Positions 1-7,745 of a stretch of 64,000 bases of DNA are shown piece by piece. The number at the start of each line of letters is the position of its first letter. Position 1 is the first letter of the stretch. The position numbers and the translations under genes are program-made. The DNA is from Streptomyces sp. NBC_00259. Lineage in GTDB: Bacteria > Actinomycetota > Actinomycetes > Streptomycetales > Streptomycetaceae. The notes beneath the pieces were generated by a model, which worked only from the letters and a program-made list of their open reading frames with translations, made no database searches and was not told the DNA's origin. The stretch covers positions 1,488,001 through 1,552,000 of the forward strand of contig NZ_CP108080.1 of the NCBI RefSeq assembly GCF_036181745.1, given 5' to 3'.

Positions 1-426
1 GAGGACGAGCCCCTCAAGCCGTATCTGCTGGCCTTCCCCGGACCGGTGCGCGACCGGCTGGTCGCCGCCGTCCTCTCCGGGGAGAAGGTGTCCACCACCG
101 GGCTGCTGGCCGAGTACGAGGCGGAGGACGAGGACCTGCCCGAGGCGGGCGAACGCTGGGGCCTGATCGACTCGGCGGGGCGCGAGGTCGCGGTGCTGGA
201 GGTGACGGAGGTCCGCGTGCTGCCGCTGGCCGGGGTGGACCTCCGGCACGCTCTCGACGAGGGCGAGGGCCACCTGACGGTCGCCGCATGGCGCTCGGCC
301 CACGAACGCTTCTGGCACAGCCAGGAGATGCGCGAGGCCCTGGGCGCCCCGGACTTCACGGTCGACGACACGACCATGCTGGTGGCGGAACGCTTCCGCG
401 TGGTGCGCCGCCTGGACGTGGCCTAG
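1..426 (+). CDS. ASCH domain protein (5' end cut by window)
   Basis: The reading frame is open from the first base, so the gene begins outside the window; an internal GTG at position 46 exists but the residues before it (PYLLAFPGP) already look coding. ASCH domains are small beta-barrel folds resembling PUA, thought to bind RNA or modified nucleic acid. The visible part carries the typical core: a segment with GEKVSTTGLL, then ERWGLIDSAGREVAVLEVTEV, then a helix ending in WRSAHERFW. The pattern fits bacterial ASCH proteins of about 140-150 residues. No partner gene is visible; the next gene is convergent. The function in this organism is unknown. Confidence 0.8.
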   Translation, partial: EDEPLKPYLLAFPGPVRDRLVAAVLSGEKVSTTGLLAEYEAEDEDLPEAGERWGLIDSAGREVAVLEVTEVRVLPLAGVDLRHALDEGEGHLTVAAWRSAHERFWHSQEMREALGAPDFTVDDTTMLVAERFRVVRRLDVA

Positions 427-546
427 CCACGCTCCCGGCGGCGCACGGGCCGGCCCGGAGTGCGGTCCGCGCACCCCGGGTCCGGCCGCGGGTCAGGACC
501 TGTCCCTCGCCGCACGCGGAGGTCACCGGCGTCAGGGCGACCGGCG

Positions 547-2202
547 TCAGGCGACCGCCTCGGCCGCCGCCCGGCCCGCGGCGCGGCCGGAGAAGATGCA
601 GCCACCGAGGAAGGTGCCTTCGAGCGACCGGTAGCCGTGGACGCCTCCGCCGCCGAAGCCCGCCGCCTCGCCCGCCGCGTACATCCCCGGCAGCGGCTCG
701 CCGCCCTCCGTGAGGACACGGGAGGACAGGTCCGTCTCCAGGCCGCCGAGGGACTTCCGGGTCAGGATGTTGAGCCGTACGGCGATGAGCGGCCCGGCCG
801 CGGGGTCGAGGATGCGGTGCGGGGACGCGGTGCGGATGAGCTTGTCGCCGAGGTACTTGCGGGCCCCGCGCATCGCCGTGATCTGGAGGTCCTTGGTGAA
901 CGGGTTGGCGATCTCCCGGTCTCGGGCGGTGATTTCGCGGCGCAGCGCGGCCTCGTCGATGAGGGGCTCCTTGGTGAGCGCGTTCATCCCGCGCACCAGT
1001 GCGCCGAGGTCCTTCTCGACGACGAAGTCCGCTCCGTTGTCCATGAACGCCTTGACCGGGCCCGGCACTTCGGCGCGTGCCCGGTCGATGACGCCGCGCA
1101 CGGACCTGCCCGTCAGGTCCGGGTTCTGCTCGGAGCCGGAGAGCGCGAACTCCTTGCCGATGATGCGCTGGTCGAGGACGAACCAGGTGTAGTCGTAGCC
1201 GGACCTGGTGATGTGCTCCAGCGTCCCGAGGGTGTCGAAGCCGGGGAAGAGCGGTACGGGCAGCCGCCGTCCGCGCGCGTCCAGCCAGAGCGAGGAGGGA
1301 CCGGGCAGGATGCGGATGCCGTGCCGGGCCCAGATCGGGTTCCAGTTCTCGATGCCCTCGGTGTAGTGCCACATGCGGTCGCGGTTGATGTGCCGGGCGC
1401 CGGCCGTCTCCGCGATGCCGAGCATCAGCCCGTCGACATGGGCCGGGACACCGGACAGCATCTTCTCGGGCGGGGTGCCGAGCCGCTCGGGCCACTGGGC
1501 GCGGACGAGGTCGTGGTTGCCGCCGATGCCGCCGGAGGTGACGACGACGGCCTGGGCGCGGAGTTCGAAGGACCCGGCTACCTCGCGGCTGCTCGCACTG
1601 CCGCGCTCGGCGTCGGACGGCTGAAGGATCTCGCCGGTCACGGTGTCGACGGCCCCGGCCGTACGGCTGAGGCCGGTCACCCGGTGCCGGAAGCGCAGGT
1701 CGACGAGTCCGCGTGCGACGCCCTCACGGACCCTGCGCTCGAAGGGCTCGACGAGGCCCGGGCCGGTCCCCCAGGTGATGTGGAAACGCGGCACGGAGTT
1801 CCCGTGCCCGTTGGCGTCGTAGCCGCCGCGCTCGGCCCAGCCGACGACCGGGAAGAACCTGACGCCCTGCGCGTGCAGCCAGGACCGCTTCTCACCGGCG
1901 GCGAAGTCGACGTACGCCTCGGCCCAGCGGCGTGGCCAGTGGTCGTCCTCGCGGTCGAAGCCGGCGGTGCCGAGCCAGTCCTGGAGGGCGAGGTCGTGGC
2001 TGTCCTTGATGCGCATCCGGCGCTGTTCCGGCGAGTCGACGAAGAAGAGGCCGCCGAAGGACCAGTGGGCCTGTCCGCCGATCGACTGCTCGGGCTCCTG
2101 GTCGAGCAGGATGACCCTGCGCCCGGCGTCGACGAGCTCCGCGGTGGCCACGAGGCCCGCCAGTCCTGCCCCGATCACGATGACATCGGTGTCGTACGGC
2201 AT
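547..2202 (-). CDS. FAD-binding dehydrogenase, fumarate reductase/ketosteroid dehydrogenase-like flavoprotein
   Basis: 551 residues. The N-terminus VIVIGAGLAG (about 8-16) is a Rossmann dinucleotide motif for FAD, and a glycine-rich segment near residues 515-545 (GYRSLEGTFLGG) is the second FAD contact typical of FAD_binding_2 flavoproteins such as fumarate reductase and 3-ketosteroid delta1-dehydrogenase. The product probably oxidises or reduces a C-C bond next to a carbonyl; the substrate cannot be read from sequence. Its start is the ATG at 2200-2202, preceded on the coding strand by GAAGGA at a good spacing. It stands alone, divergent from the Nudix gene. Confidence 0.85.
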   Translation of the reverse strand: MPYDTDVIVIGAGLAGLVATAELVDAGRRVILLDQEPEQSIGGQAHWSFGGLFFVDSPEQRRMRIKDSHDLALQDWLGTAGFDREDDHWPRRWAEAYVDFAAGEKRSWLHAQGVRFFPVVGWAERGGYDANGHGNSVPRFHITWGTGPGLVEPFERRVREGVARGLVDLRFRHRVTGLSRTAGAVDTVTGEILQPSDAERGSASSREVAGSFELRAQAVVVTSGGIGGNHDLVRAQWPERLGTPPEKMLSGVPAHVDGLMLGIAETAGARHINRDRMWHYTEGIENWNPIWARHGIRILPGPSSLWLDARGRRLPVPLFPGFDTLGTLEHITRSGYDYTWFVLDQRIIGKEFALSGSEQNPDLTGRSVRGVIDRARAEVPGPVKAFMDNGADFVVEKDLGALVRGMNALTKEPLIDEAALRREITARDREIANPFTKDLQITAMRGARKYLGDKLIRTASPHRILDPAAGPLIAVRLNILTRKSLGGLETDLSSRVLTEGGEPLPGMYAAGEAAGFGGGGVHGYRSLEGTFLGGCIFSGRAAGRAAAEAVA

Positions 2203-2314
2203 GGGTCACGTCCTTCTCGGAGCGGCGGGCTGTCGGATGGCTCCGATCTTCTGTACGCGGCGGTAACTCGTCAACAGTTCGGCCCGCACGACGGCCCGGT
2301 GATTTCATGGCCGC

Positions 2315-2989
2315 ATGAGCACCGCTTCCCGTCCGGAGCCGCATCCGGAGTCCCGTCCGGGGCCGAATCCCGCCTCGGGCCCCGCCTCGGGCCCCGCCTC
2401 GAGCCCCGCTTCTGGCCCCGCTTCTGGCCCCGCCGACGAGATCCTCGACATCGTCGACGAGAACGACGAGGTCATCGGCCAGGCCCCGCGCGGCGAGGCG
2501 TACGCACGCGGTCTGCGCCACCGCTGCGTCTTCGTCCAGGCCCGGGACGCGCGGGGCCGGATCTTCGTGCATCGCCGCACCCCGACGAAGCTCGTCTTCC
2601 CGTCCCTGTACGACATGTTCGTCGGCGGTGTCGTCGGCGCGGGCGAGTCGTACGACGACGCGGCGCTGCGCGAGGCGGAGGAGGAGCTGGGCGTCGCCGG
2701 ACTCCCCCGCCCCGTACCGCTCTTCACGTTCCTGTACGAGGCCCCGGACTGCGACCCGGACGCGATCCCGCAGACCTGGTGGTCCGCGGTGTACGAGGTC
2801 CGCTGCGAGCTGCCGGTGCACCCGCAGGCCGAGGAGGTCGCCTGGCACGCCTTCCTCCCGGAGTCCGAGCTGGTGGCGCGGCTCGGTGAGTGGCGGTGGG
2901 TACCGGACGGCCTCGCCGCGTACGAGCGGCTCCGCGGCCTCCGGTCGCCCGCGCGGGGGCACGGCGGCGCCCGCCCCACGGGGCAGTAG
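2315..2989 (+). CDS. Nudix hydrolase with repetitive N-terminal extension
   Basis: 224 residues. The Nudix box spans about residues 104-126 (GGVVGAGE, then REAEEELG), with all the metal-binding glutamates. The preceding DEILDIVDENDEVIGQAPR and the domain size resemble the YfcD/isopentenyl-diphosphate-isomerase-like Nudix group. Residues 1-40 are a Pro/Gly/Ser/Ala tail made of repeated ASGP units that are not part of the fold. The ATG at 2315 has no strong ribosome site, so the true start could be further in. It ends 10 bases before the DUF202 pair and is probably cotranscribed with it. The substrate is unknown. Confidence 0.85.
   Translation: MSTASRPEPHPESRPGPNPASGPASGPASSPASGPASGPADEILDIVDENDEVIGQAPRGEAYARGLRHRCVFVQARDARGRIFVHRRTPTKLVFPSLYDMFVGGVVGAGESYDDAALREAEEELGVAGLPRPVPLFTFLYEAPDCDPDAIPQTWWSAVYEVRCELPVHPQAEEVAWHAFLPESELVARLGEWRWVPDGLAAYERLRGLRSPARGHGGARPTGQ
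2372..2431 (+). repeat. Five 12-bp tandem units inside the Nudix gene
   Basis: Five consecutive 12-bp units follow one another without gaps: GCCTCGGGCCCC twice, GCCTCGAGCCCC, then GCTTCTGGCCCC twice. In frame each encodes Ala-Ser-(Gly/Ser)-Pro, giving a low-complexity N-terminal tail that can expand or shrink by four residues without a frameshift. Confidence 0.9.
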
Positions 2990-2999
2990 GCTGCGGCGG

Positions 3000-3389
3000 G
3001 TGAGCGATTGGGTACGGAGTCTGCGGCTGTGGTTCGCGCCCGGGCGGATTCGGGACGAGGGCGAGACGCCCGACTACCGCTTCTCCCTCGCCAATGAGCG
3101 CACCTTCCTCGCCTGGATCCGGACCGCGCTCGCGCTCATCGCCGGAGGCTTCGCCGTCGACCAGTTCCTCCCCGATCTGCGGTGGGGTGTGCGGGTGGGG
3201 CTGTCGCTCGCGCTGATCGGGGCGGGAGTGCTCTGCGCGTTCCGGGCGGTCAATCACTGGGTGCGGTGCGAACGGGCGATACGGCGCGGCGAGGATCTGC
3301 CCGTGTCGCGCTTCCCCTCGGTCCTGGCGCTGGTCGTGGCCGCCGTCTCGGTCACCATGGTGGTGGTCGTGGCGTGGGGGCGCGGGTGA
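3000..3389 (+). CDS. DUF202 family membrane protein (YidH-like), first of a pair
   Basis: 129 residues from the GTG at 3000, ten bases after the Nudix stop. DUF202 proteins are small inner-membrane proteins of unknown function. The signature here is DYRFSLANERTFLAWIRTALALIAGG (residues about 22-47), followed by further hydrophobic helices near 60-77 and 100-122, giving three membrane spans. The stop overlaps the start of a second DUF202 gene by the four bases GTGA, so the two are translationally coupled. I see nothing that reveals a substrate or partner. Confidence 0.85.
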   Translation: MSDWVRSLRLWFAPGRIRDEGETPDYRFSLANERTFLAWIRTALALIAGGFAVDQFLPDLRWGVRVGLSLALIGAGVLCAFRAVNHWVRCERAIRRGEDLPVSRFPSVLALVVAAVSVTMVVVVAWGRG

Positions 3390-3709
3390 GTTCCGCTCCC
3401 GCGGTGCGAGATCCGGGGCTGCAGCCGGAGCGGACCCGGCTCGCGTGGCGCCGGACGACGCTCGCGTTCACGGTGGCGGCGGTGCTGGCGGCCCGGCAGG
3501 TCGTGCACCGACAGGGGCTCAGCGGGAGCGATGTCGTCGCCTTCGCGCTCAGCGCGCTGGTGTGGCTCGCGTTCCTGTCGCTGGCGCACCGGCGCATCAG
3601 GGCGATGGCCGTGCTCCGGCCGCCGGGCGCGATGCCCTTGGGCCAGGCGCTCGCCGCGACCGCCTGCACGCTGGCGCTCGCCGCGTTCGCCGTCGCGATC
3701 GTGTGGTGA
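3386..3709 (+). CDS. DUF202 family membrane protein, second of a pair
   Basis: 107 residues from the GTG at 3386, overlapping the previous stop. It has the same DUF202 core in shortened form (QPERTRLAWRRTTLAFTVAA, about residues 10-29) and two further hydrophobic helices. Paired DUF202 genes in adjacent frames are common in actinomycetes and probably make a hetero-oligomeric membrane protein; this is inference. Its last seven codons, including the stop, form the first copy of a 21-bp tandem repeat that continues past the gene. Confidence 0.85.
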   Translation: MSSAPAVRDPGLQPERTRLAWRRTTLAFTVAAVLAARQVVHRQGLSGSDVVAFALSALVWLAFLSLAHRRIRAMAVLRPPGAMPLGQALAATACTLALAAFAVAIVW

Positions 3710-3754
3710 ACCGTCTCGATCGTGTGGTGAACGGTCGCGATCGTGTGGTGAGCC
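3692..3754 (+). repeat. Three 21-bp tandem units covering a gene's 3' end
   Basis: Three contiguous 21-bp copies at 3692-3712, 3713-3733 and 3734-3754 share the core TCGATCGTGTGGTGA with only single-base differences around it. The first copy encodes the last residues and stop of the second DUF202 protein; the other two lie between it and the convergent oxidoreductase gene. The period is a multiple of three, so each copy repeats the same in-frame stop. Confidence 0.9.
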
Positions 3755-3769
3755 GCTGCCCGAGGGGTG

Positions 3770-4705
3770 TCAGTCCTCCCCGTCGAGGGTGACGACGATC
3801 TTTCCGCGGGTGTGGCCCTCCTGACTGAGCCGGTGTGCGTCGGCCGTCCTCTCCAGCGGGAAGGTGCGGGCCACATGGACGGAGATGATCTCCTCCTCGG
3901 CGAGTTCACTCAGCCGGTAGAGGTCCGCGGTGTTCGGCCGCACGAAGACATAGCGTCCGCCGAGTGCGGTGACCGCGGGGTCGGCGATGGAGGCGAGCCT
4001 TCCGCCGTCGGCGAGCAGCTCCGCCGACACGGTCAGGGCCTCGCCGCCCACACTGTCGAGGATCGCGTCGACACCGCCGGGGGCCAGGGCCCGTACCCGC
4101 TCGGCCAGCCCCTCGCCGTAGGTGACCGGCTCGGCGCCCAGATCGCGCAGATGCTCGTGGGAGTGCTCACTGGCCGTGCCGATGACCCGTGCGCCGAAGT
4201 GGCGGGCGAGCTGCACGGCGATCGATCCGACCCCACCGGCGGCGGCGTGCACGAGGAGGGTGTCGCCGTGTCCGACGCCGAGCGCCTGGGTGAGCACCTG
4301 GTACGCGGTGAGCCCGGCCAGCGGCAGTCCGGCCGCCTCCTCGAAGCTCAGGTTGCGCGGTTTGCGGGCGAGGGTGCGGACCGGGGCGGCCACGTACTCG
4401 GCGAAGGTGCCGTGGCAGAGGAGGTCCTCCCGGACGTAGCCGATCACCTCGTCACCGACGTCGAACTCCGGGACGGAGGCACCGGTCCGGGCGACGGTCC
4501 CGGCGACGTCCCAGCCGGGGACCACCGGGAAGACGGCGTCGAGGACGGGGTCCAGGTAGCCTTCGCGGCACTTCCAGTCGACCGGGTTGACGGCCGCCGC
4601 CCGCACTCTGACGAGGACGGCGTCCGGGCCGACCTTGGGCTCCGGCAGTTCGCCGTACTCCAGGACCTCGGGACCGCCGTAGCGGCGGTAGCTGATCGCC
4701 TTCAT
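3770..4705 (-). CDS. NADP-dependent medium-chain oxidoreductase (quinone oxidoreductase-like)
   Basis: 311 residues. This is a zinc-less MDR enzyme: an N-terminal GroES-like domain (MKAISYRRYGGPEVLEYGE, with VNPVDWKCREG near 38-48) and a C-terminal Rossmann domain with HAAAGGVGSIAVQLARHFG around residues 132-150 for NADP(H). No structural zinc cysteine cluster is present. Such enzymes reduce quinones or alpha,beta-unsaturated carbonyls; the specificity is unknown. I chose the ATG at 4703-4705 because it begins the family's typical N-terminus; an in-frame upstream start would add 19 non-homologous residues. It is convergent with the DUF202 pair and divergent from the His-rich gene. Confidence 0.85.
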   Translation of the reverse strand: MKAISYRRYGGPEVLEYGELPEPKVGPDAVLVRVRAAAVNPVDWKCREGYLDPVLDAVFPVVPGWDVAGTVARTGASVPEFDVGDEVIGYVREDLLCHGTFAEYVAAPVRTLARKPRNLSFEEAAGLPLAGLTAYQVLTQALGVGHGDTLLVHAAAGGVGSIAVQLARHFGARVIGTASEHSHEHLRDLGAEPVTYGEGLAERVRALAPGGVDAILDSVGGEALTVSAELLADGGRLASIADPAVTALGGRYVFVRPNTADLYRLSELAEEEIISVHVARTFPLERTADAHRLSQEGHTRGKIVVTLDGED

Positions 4706-4900
4706 ACGTCCGACCCTCCGGCCCGCCCGGGGCTTGCGCAAGCCGGAGCGGCCCGCGCCCACGCGATGCCCTCACACGGAGTCACCACGCGGGCGGCGCA
4801 GCGACAGAAGCCGGGACAAAGGGGCATTCCGGACTAGCGTGGGGTCGGCCGGTACACCCGGCGCCTCGATCCCTCCCGAACCACCTCGAAGGTGAGCGAC

Positions 4901-5197
4901 ATGACCGTTCTCCACCAGGAACACCCCACTCATGAGCACGCCCACGGACCGGGCTGCGGGCACACCGAGATCGTGCACGGCGATCACATCGACTACGCGC
5001 ACGACGGTCATCTGCACCGGTCGCACCAGGGCCACTGGGACGAGTGCGAGCCGGGCGGGCACGTCGCCCACGACGAGCACGCCCATCAGCACGGCGAGGG
5101 CTGCGGGCACGTGTCCGTTCGCCATGGCGACCATGTCGACTACGTGCACGACGGACACCGCCACGCCGCGCACGACGGGCACTGGGACGATCACTGA
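4901..5197 (+). CDS. Histidine-rich small protein with internal duplication
   Basis: 98 residues, about a quarter of them histidine, with many Asp, Glu and Gly. It has two similar halves: GPGCGHTEIVHGDHIDYAHD then GHLHRSHQGHW, and later GEGCGHVSVRHGDHVDYVHD then GHRHAAHDGHW. One cysteine and many His-Asp clusters per half suggest binding of zinc, nickel or cobalt. There is no signal peptide or membrane span, so it would be cytosolic. The ATG at 4901 is preceded by AAGGTGAG four bases upstream; a GTG at 4892 is the alternative. The role (metal buffer or chaperone) is inferred from composition only. Confidence 0.8.
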   Translation: MTVLHQEHPTHEHAHGPGCGHTEIVHGDHIDYAHDGHLHRSHQGHWDECEPGGHVAHDEHAHQHGEGCGHVSVRHGDHVDYVHDGHRHAAHDGHWDDH

Positions 5198-5271
5198 CGG
5201 GCCCGCTTCCGCGCGGCGTCGGCCGACTGGCAGGCTGCCCCGTCAGTCGACCACGAGCTCCGGGAGTCGCG

Positions 5272-6183
5272 GTGCCCGCCACCGACCCGTACGCCGTCCG
5301 CCTCGCTCCCTCCGTGCACGCCTATGTGCAGCCGGACGGCGGCTGGTGCCTCAACAACGCCGGGTTCGTCAGTGACGGGGAGTCCACGCTGCTCGTGGAC
5401 ACCGCCGCCACCGAGGAGCGGGCCCGGCTGCTGCGCGAGGCGCTCCTGGCGACCGGCGCGCCCCTGCCGCGTACGCTCGTCAACACGCACCACCACGGCG
5501 ATCACACGTACGGCAACGGTGTGTTCACGCCCGAGGCCGTCGTCGTCGGTCACGAGTCCTGCCGGCAGGAAGTGATCGCGGCCGGGCACCAGCTCCATCT
5601 CATCTGGCCGGAGACCGACTTCGGGGACATCAGGATCACCCCGCCCGGCACGACGTACGGCGAGCGTCTGACGCTCCGCGCCGGCGGGACGGAGGTCCGG
5701 CTGATCCACCCCGGCGCCGCCCACACCGTCGGTGACACGATCGTCCATCTCCCGGAGCACGGGGTCGTCTTCACCGGCGACCTGATCTTCCAGGGCGGCA
5801 CGCCGTTCATCCCCATGGGCTCGCTGAGCGGCTCGCTGCGCGCGCTCGGGCTGCTGCGTTCCCTGGACGCCGGGACGGTCGTCCCGGGCCACGGCCCGGT
5901 CACGGATCCGTCGGCGTACGACGCGACGGAACGGTATCTGCTGTACGTCGCCGAACTCGCCGAGGCCGCGCGCGCCAAGGGCCTCACCCCGCTGGAGGCC
6001 GCACAGGGCGCGGACCTCGGGGAGTTCGCCGCGCTGCGGGAGAGCGAGCGGCTGGTGGCCAATCTCCATCGCGCGTACGCCGAACTGGACGGGCTGCCGG
6101 AGGGCTCACCGCTGGACATCGCCGCGGTCTTCGGGGACCTGACGGTGATGAACGGCGGCGTTCCGGTGGCATGTCACGCGTGA
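5272..6183 (+). CDS. MBL-fold metallo-hydrolase
   Basis: 303 residues from GTG 5272, with GGGAG five bases before it. The metallo-beta-lactamase signature THHHGDHTYG lies near residue 76, with further ligands at PGAAHTVGD (about 147-155), TGDLIF (about 167) and PGHGP (about 206). The long C-terminal helical part and the N-terminal QPDGGWCLNNAGF resemble cyclase/hydrolase-type MBL proteins in the SoxH-like group. It lies 74 bases after the His-rich gene on the same strand, so a shared transcript and a metal connection are possible. The substrate is unknown. Confidence 0.85.
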   Translation: MPATDPYAVRLAPSVHAYVQPDGGWCLNNAGFVSDGESTLLVDTAATEERARLLREALLATGAPLPRTLVNTHHHGDHTYGNGVFTPEAVVVGHESCRQEVIAAGHQLHLIWPETDFGDIRITPPGTTYGERLTLRAGGTEVRLIHPGAAHTVGDTIVHLPEHGVVFTGDLIFQGGTPFIPMGSLSGSLRALGLLRSLDAGTVVPGHGPVTDPSAYDATERYLLYVAELAEAARAKGLTPLEAAQGADLGEFAALRESERLVANLHRAYAELDGLPEGSPLDIAAVFGDLTVMNGGVPVACHA

Positions 6184-6237
6184 CGGGCGACGCGTGACGC
6201 GTGACGGCGTTCGGTGACATGTCACGCGTGACGGGCG
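6165..6237 (+). repeat. Direct repeat carrying a 12-bp palindrome at the MBL gene end
   Basis: A 25-bp sequence (6165-6189) recurs with one change at 6213-6237. Each copy contains the perfect palindrome GTCACGCGTGAC (6173-6184 and 6221-6232), and partial copies of CGCGTGAC lie between them. The first copy includes the stop of the MBL hydrolase gene; the second is intergenic, ahead of the convergent glucarate dehydratase gene. Confidence 0.85.
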
Positions 6238-6316
6238 GGGCGTGACCGACGCGGGCGAGCCCCGTGCGGCCGGTGACCCGGCGCGGCATGCGGGGGCGTT
6301 CACCGGCGCGGGGCGT

Positions 6317-7612
6317 TCACCAGCGCGGGACGGGCGCGCTCTTCCATTGTGGCTGCGCCTTGCGCATGGCGGCCGCGTCGTCGCGGTCGCGCATCGTGCC
6401 GTCGTCCTCCAGCCAGCGCCGGTGCAGCACCTCCAGCCGCTCGCGGTCCAGTGCGACACCGAGGCCGGGCGCGTCGGAGACGGTCAGCCGGCCGTTCCTG
6501 AAGACGTGGCGGCTGGTGATGACGTCCTCGGTCTGCCACGGGTAGTGGCTGTCGCAGGCGTGCCGGAGGTCCGGGACGGTCGCGGCGACATGCGTCATCG
6601 CGGCGAGGCTGATCCCCAGATGGGTGTTGGAGTGCATCGACAGCCCCACCCCGTACGTACGGCAGATCGCGGCCAGTTCACGGGTCTTGTGCAGACCGCC
6701 CCAGTAGTGGTGGTCGGACAGCACGATCTGTACGGCGTCCCGGGCGAAGGCTTCCGCGATCTCGGGGAACGTCGTCACGCACATGTTGGTCGCCAGCGGC
6801 AGCTCCGTGGCCGCCGCGACCTCGGCCATCCGGTCGATCCCGGACGCCGGGTCCTCCAGGTACTCCAGGACTCCCTTGAGCTCCTCCGCGACGTACAGCG
6901 ACGTCCCGACGGACCAGGCGCCGTTCGGGTCGAGCCGCAGCGGCCGGCCGGGAAAGGCGTCGGCGAGCGCCCGGATCGCGGCGATCTCCCGGTCGGGTTC
7001 GAAGACACCGCCCTTGAGCTTGAAGGAGCCGAAGCCGTGTTCGCGCTCGAACCGGCGCGCCTGTGCGACGACTCCCGCCGGGTCGAGCGCGGCCCCCCAG
7101 TCGTCCGCCTCGCCGCCCTCGGGGTGGGCGGCCCAGCGGTAGAAGAGATAGGCGCTGTACTCGACGGAGTCGCGGACCTTGCCGCCGAGCAGGGCGTGCA
7201 CGGGCAGCCCCAGCGTCTTGCCCAGGGCGTCCAGACAGGCGACCTCGAAGCCGGAGACGACCGAGAGCCTGAGTTTGTCTGCGGTCTGGACACCTCGCAG
7301 TCCGCCCGCGTCCACCCGCTCGTCAACGGCCCCTGAATCGCCGCACACCTCGTCCGCGAGGCCGAAGAGTCCGTTCAGATCGGTGACCGAGCGGCCGGGC
7401 AGCGCCTCGGCGAGCGGCCTGGCCGGCTCCAGGTACTTCCCGTCGCCGTAGGTCTCTCCCACGCCCGTCACCCCGCCTCGCGTGACGACCTCCACGATGA
7501 GTCGCGGGGTGTACGGCTGGTGGACGCCCTGGGTGTTGAGGAGCGGTGGATCGGCCATGAGGATCGGAGTGAGCCGGACCGTGTCGACAGTCAGCGCAGC
7601 AGTTGTATCCAT
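6317..7612 (-). CDS. gudD: Glucarate dehydratase (enolase superfamily)
   Basis: 431 residues. It dehydrates D-glucarate to 5-keto-4-deoxyglucarate in the cytosol, using a proton-abstracting Lys and His. Visible family marks are SFKLKGG (the K-x-K pair), LRLDPNGAWS and VLSDHHYWGG (metal and general-acid region), and MHSNTHLGISLA (catalytic His), which match the glucarate dehydratase branch rather than mandelate racemase. The C-terminal motif PWQTEDVI is typical of actinobacterial GudD. The gene is alone; no aldolase or transporter for the pathway is next to it. A perfect palindrome sits just upstream of its start (7623-7634). Confidence 0.87.
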   Translation of the reverse strand: MDTTAALTVDTVRLTPILMADPPLLNTQGVHQPYTPRLIVEVVTRGGVTGVGETYGDGKYLEPARPLAEALPGRSVTDLNGLFGLADEVCGDSGAVDERVDAGGLRGVQTADKLRLSVVSGFEVACLDALGKTLGLPVHALLGGKVRDSVEYSAYLFYRWAAHPEGGEADDWGAALDPAGVVAQARRFEREHGFGSFKLKGGVFEPDREIAAIRALADAFPGRPLRLDPNGAWSVGTSLYVAEELKGVLEYLEDPASGIDRMAEVAAATELPLATNMCVTTFPEIAEAFARDAVQIVLSDHHYWGGLHKTRELAAICRTYGVGLSMHSNTHLGISLAAMTHVAATVPDLRHACDSHYPWQTEDVITSRHVFRNGRLTVSDAPGLGVALDRERLEVLHRRWLEDDGTMRDRDDAAAMRKAQPQWKSAPVPRW

Positions 7613-7622
7613 ACGTGAACTC

Positions 7623-7634
7623 TATTCAAGAATA
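7623..7634 (-). promoter_or_regulatory. Palindrome upstream of gudD
   Basis: TATTCAAGAATA has perfect 5-bp arms around AA and lies 11 bases before the gudD ATG in unusually A/T-rich DNA for this genome. It is placed to be an operator, possibly overlapping the promoter. GntR or IclR regulators commonly control glucarate genes, but no such gene is adjacent. Confidence 0.4.
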
Positions 7635-7684
7635 CGATCCTGAGGCCAGAGCACGGAGCACGCTTTCCCTCACCGCCCTGGACG

Positions 7685-7702
7685 ACATACCGACTGGTCG
7701 GT
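7685..7702 (+). promoter_or_regulatory. TetR-type operator before the phosphotransferase/ACAD operon
   Basis: ACCGA-CTGG-TCGGT has perfect 5-bp arms at 7689-7702. The 14 bases ACATACCGACTGGT (7685-7698) recur exactly, in inverse orientation, at 13144-13157 upstream of the SDR/ligase/TetR operon. The site lies 44 bases before the ATG of the phosphotransferase gene, a usual place for a repressor site. Confidence 0.6.
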
Positions 7703-7745
7703 CATCATGAGTGGAACCGATCTGCCGCCCCACCGGAGGTACCCG

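Noticed and set aside
460..2889. Open frame of 809 codons opposite the flavin dehydrogenase and running into the Nudix gene
   Set aside because: Low-complexity product crossing two genes; the flavoprotein and Nudix motifs are in other frames.
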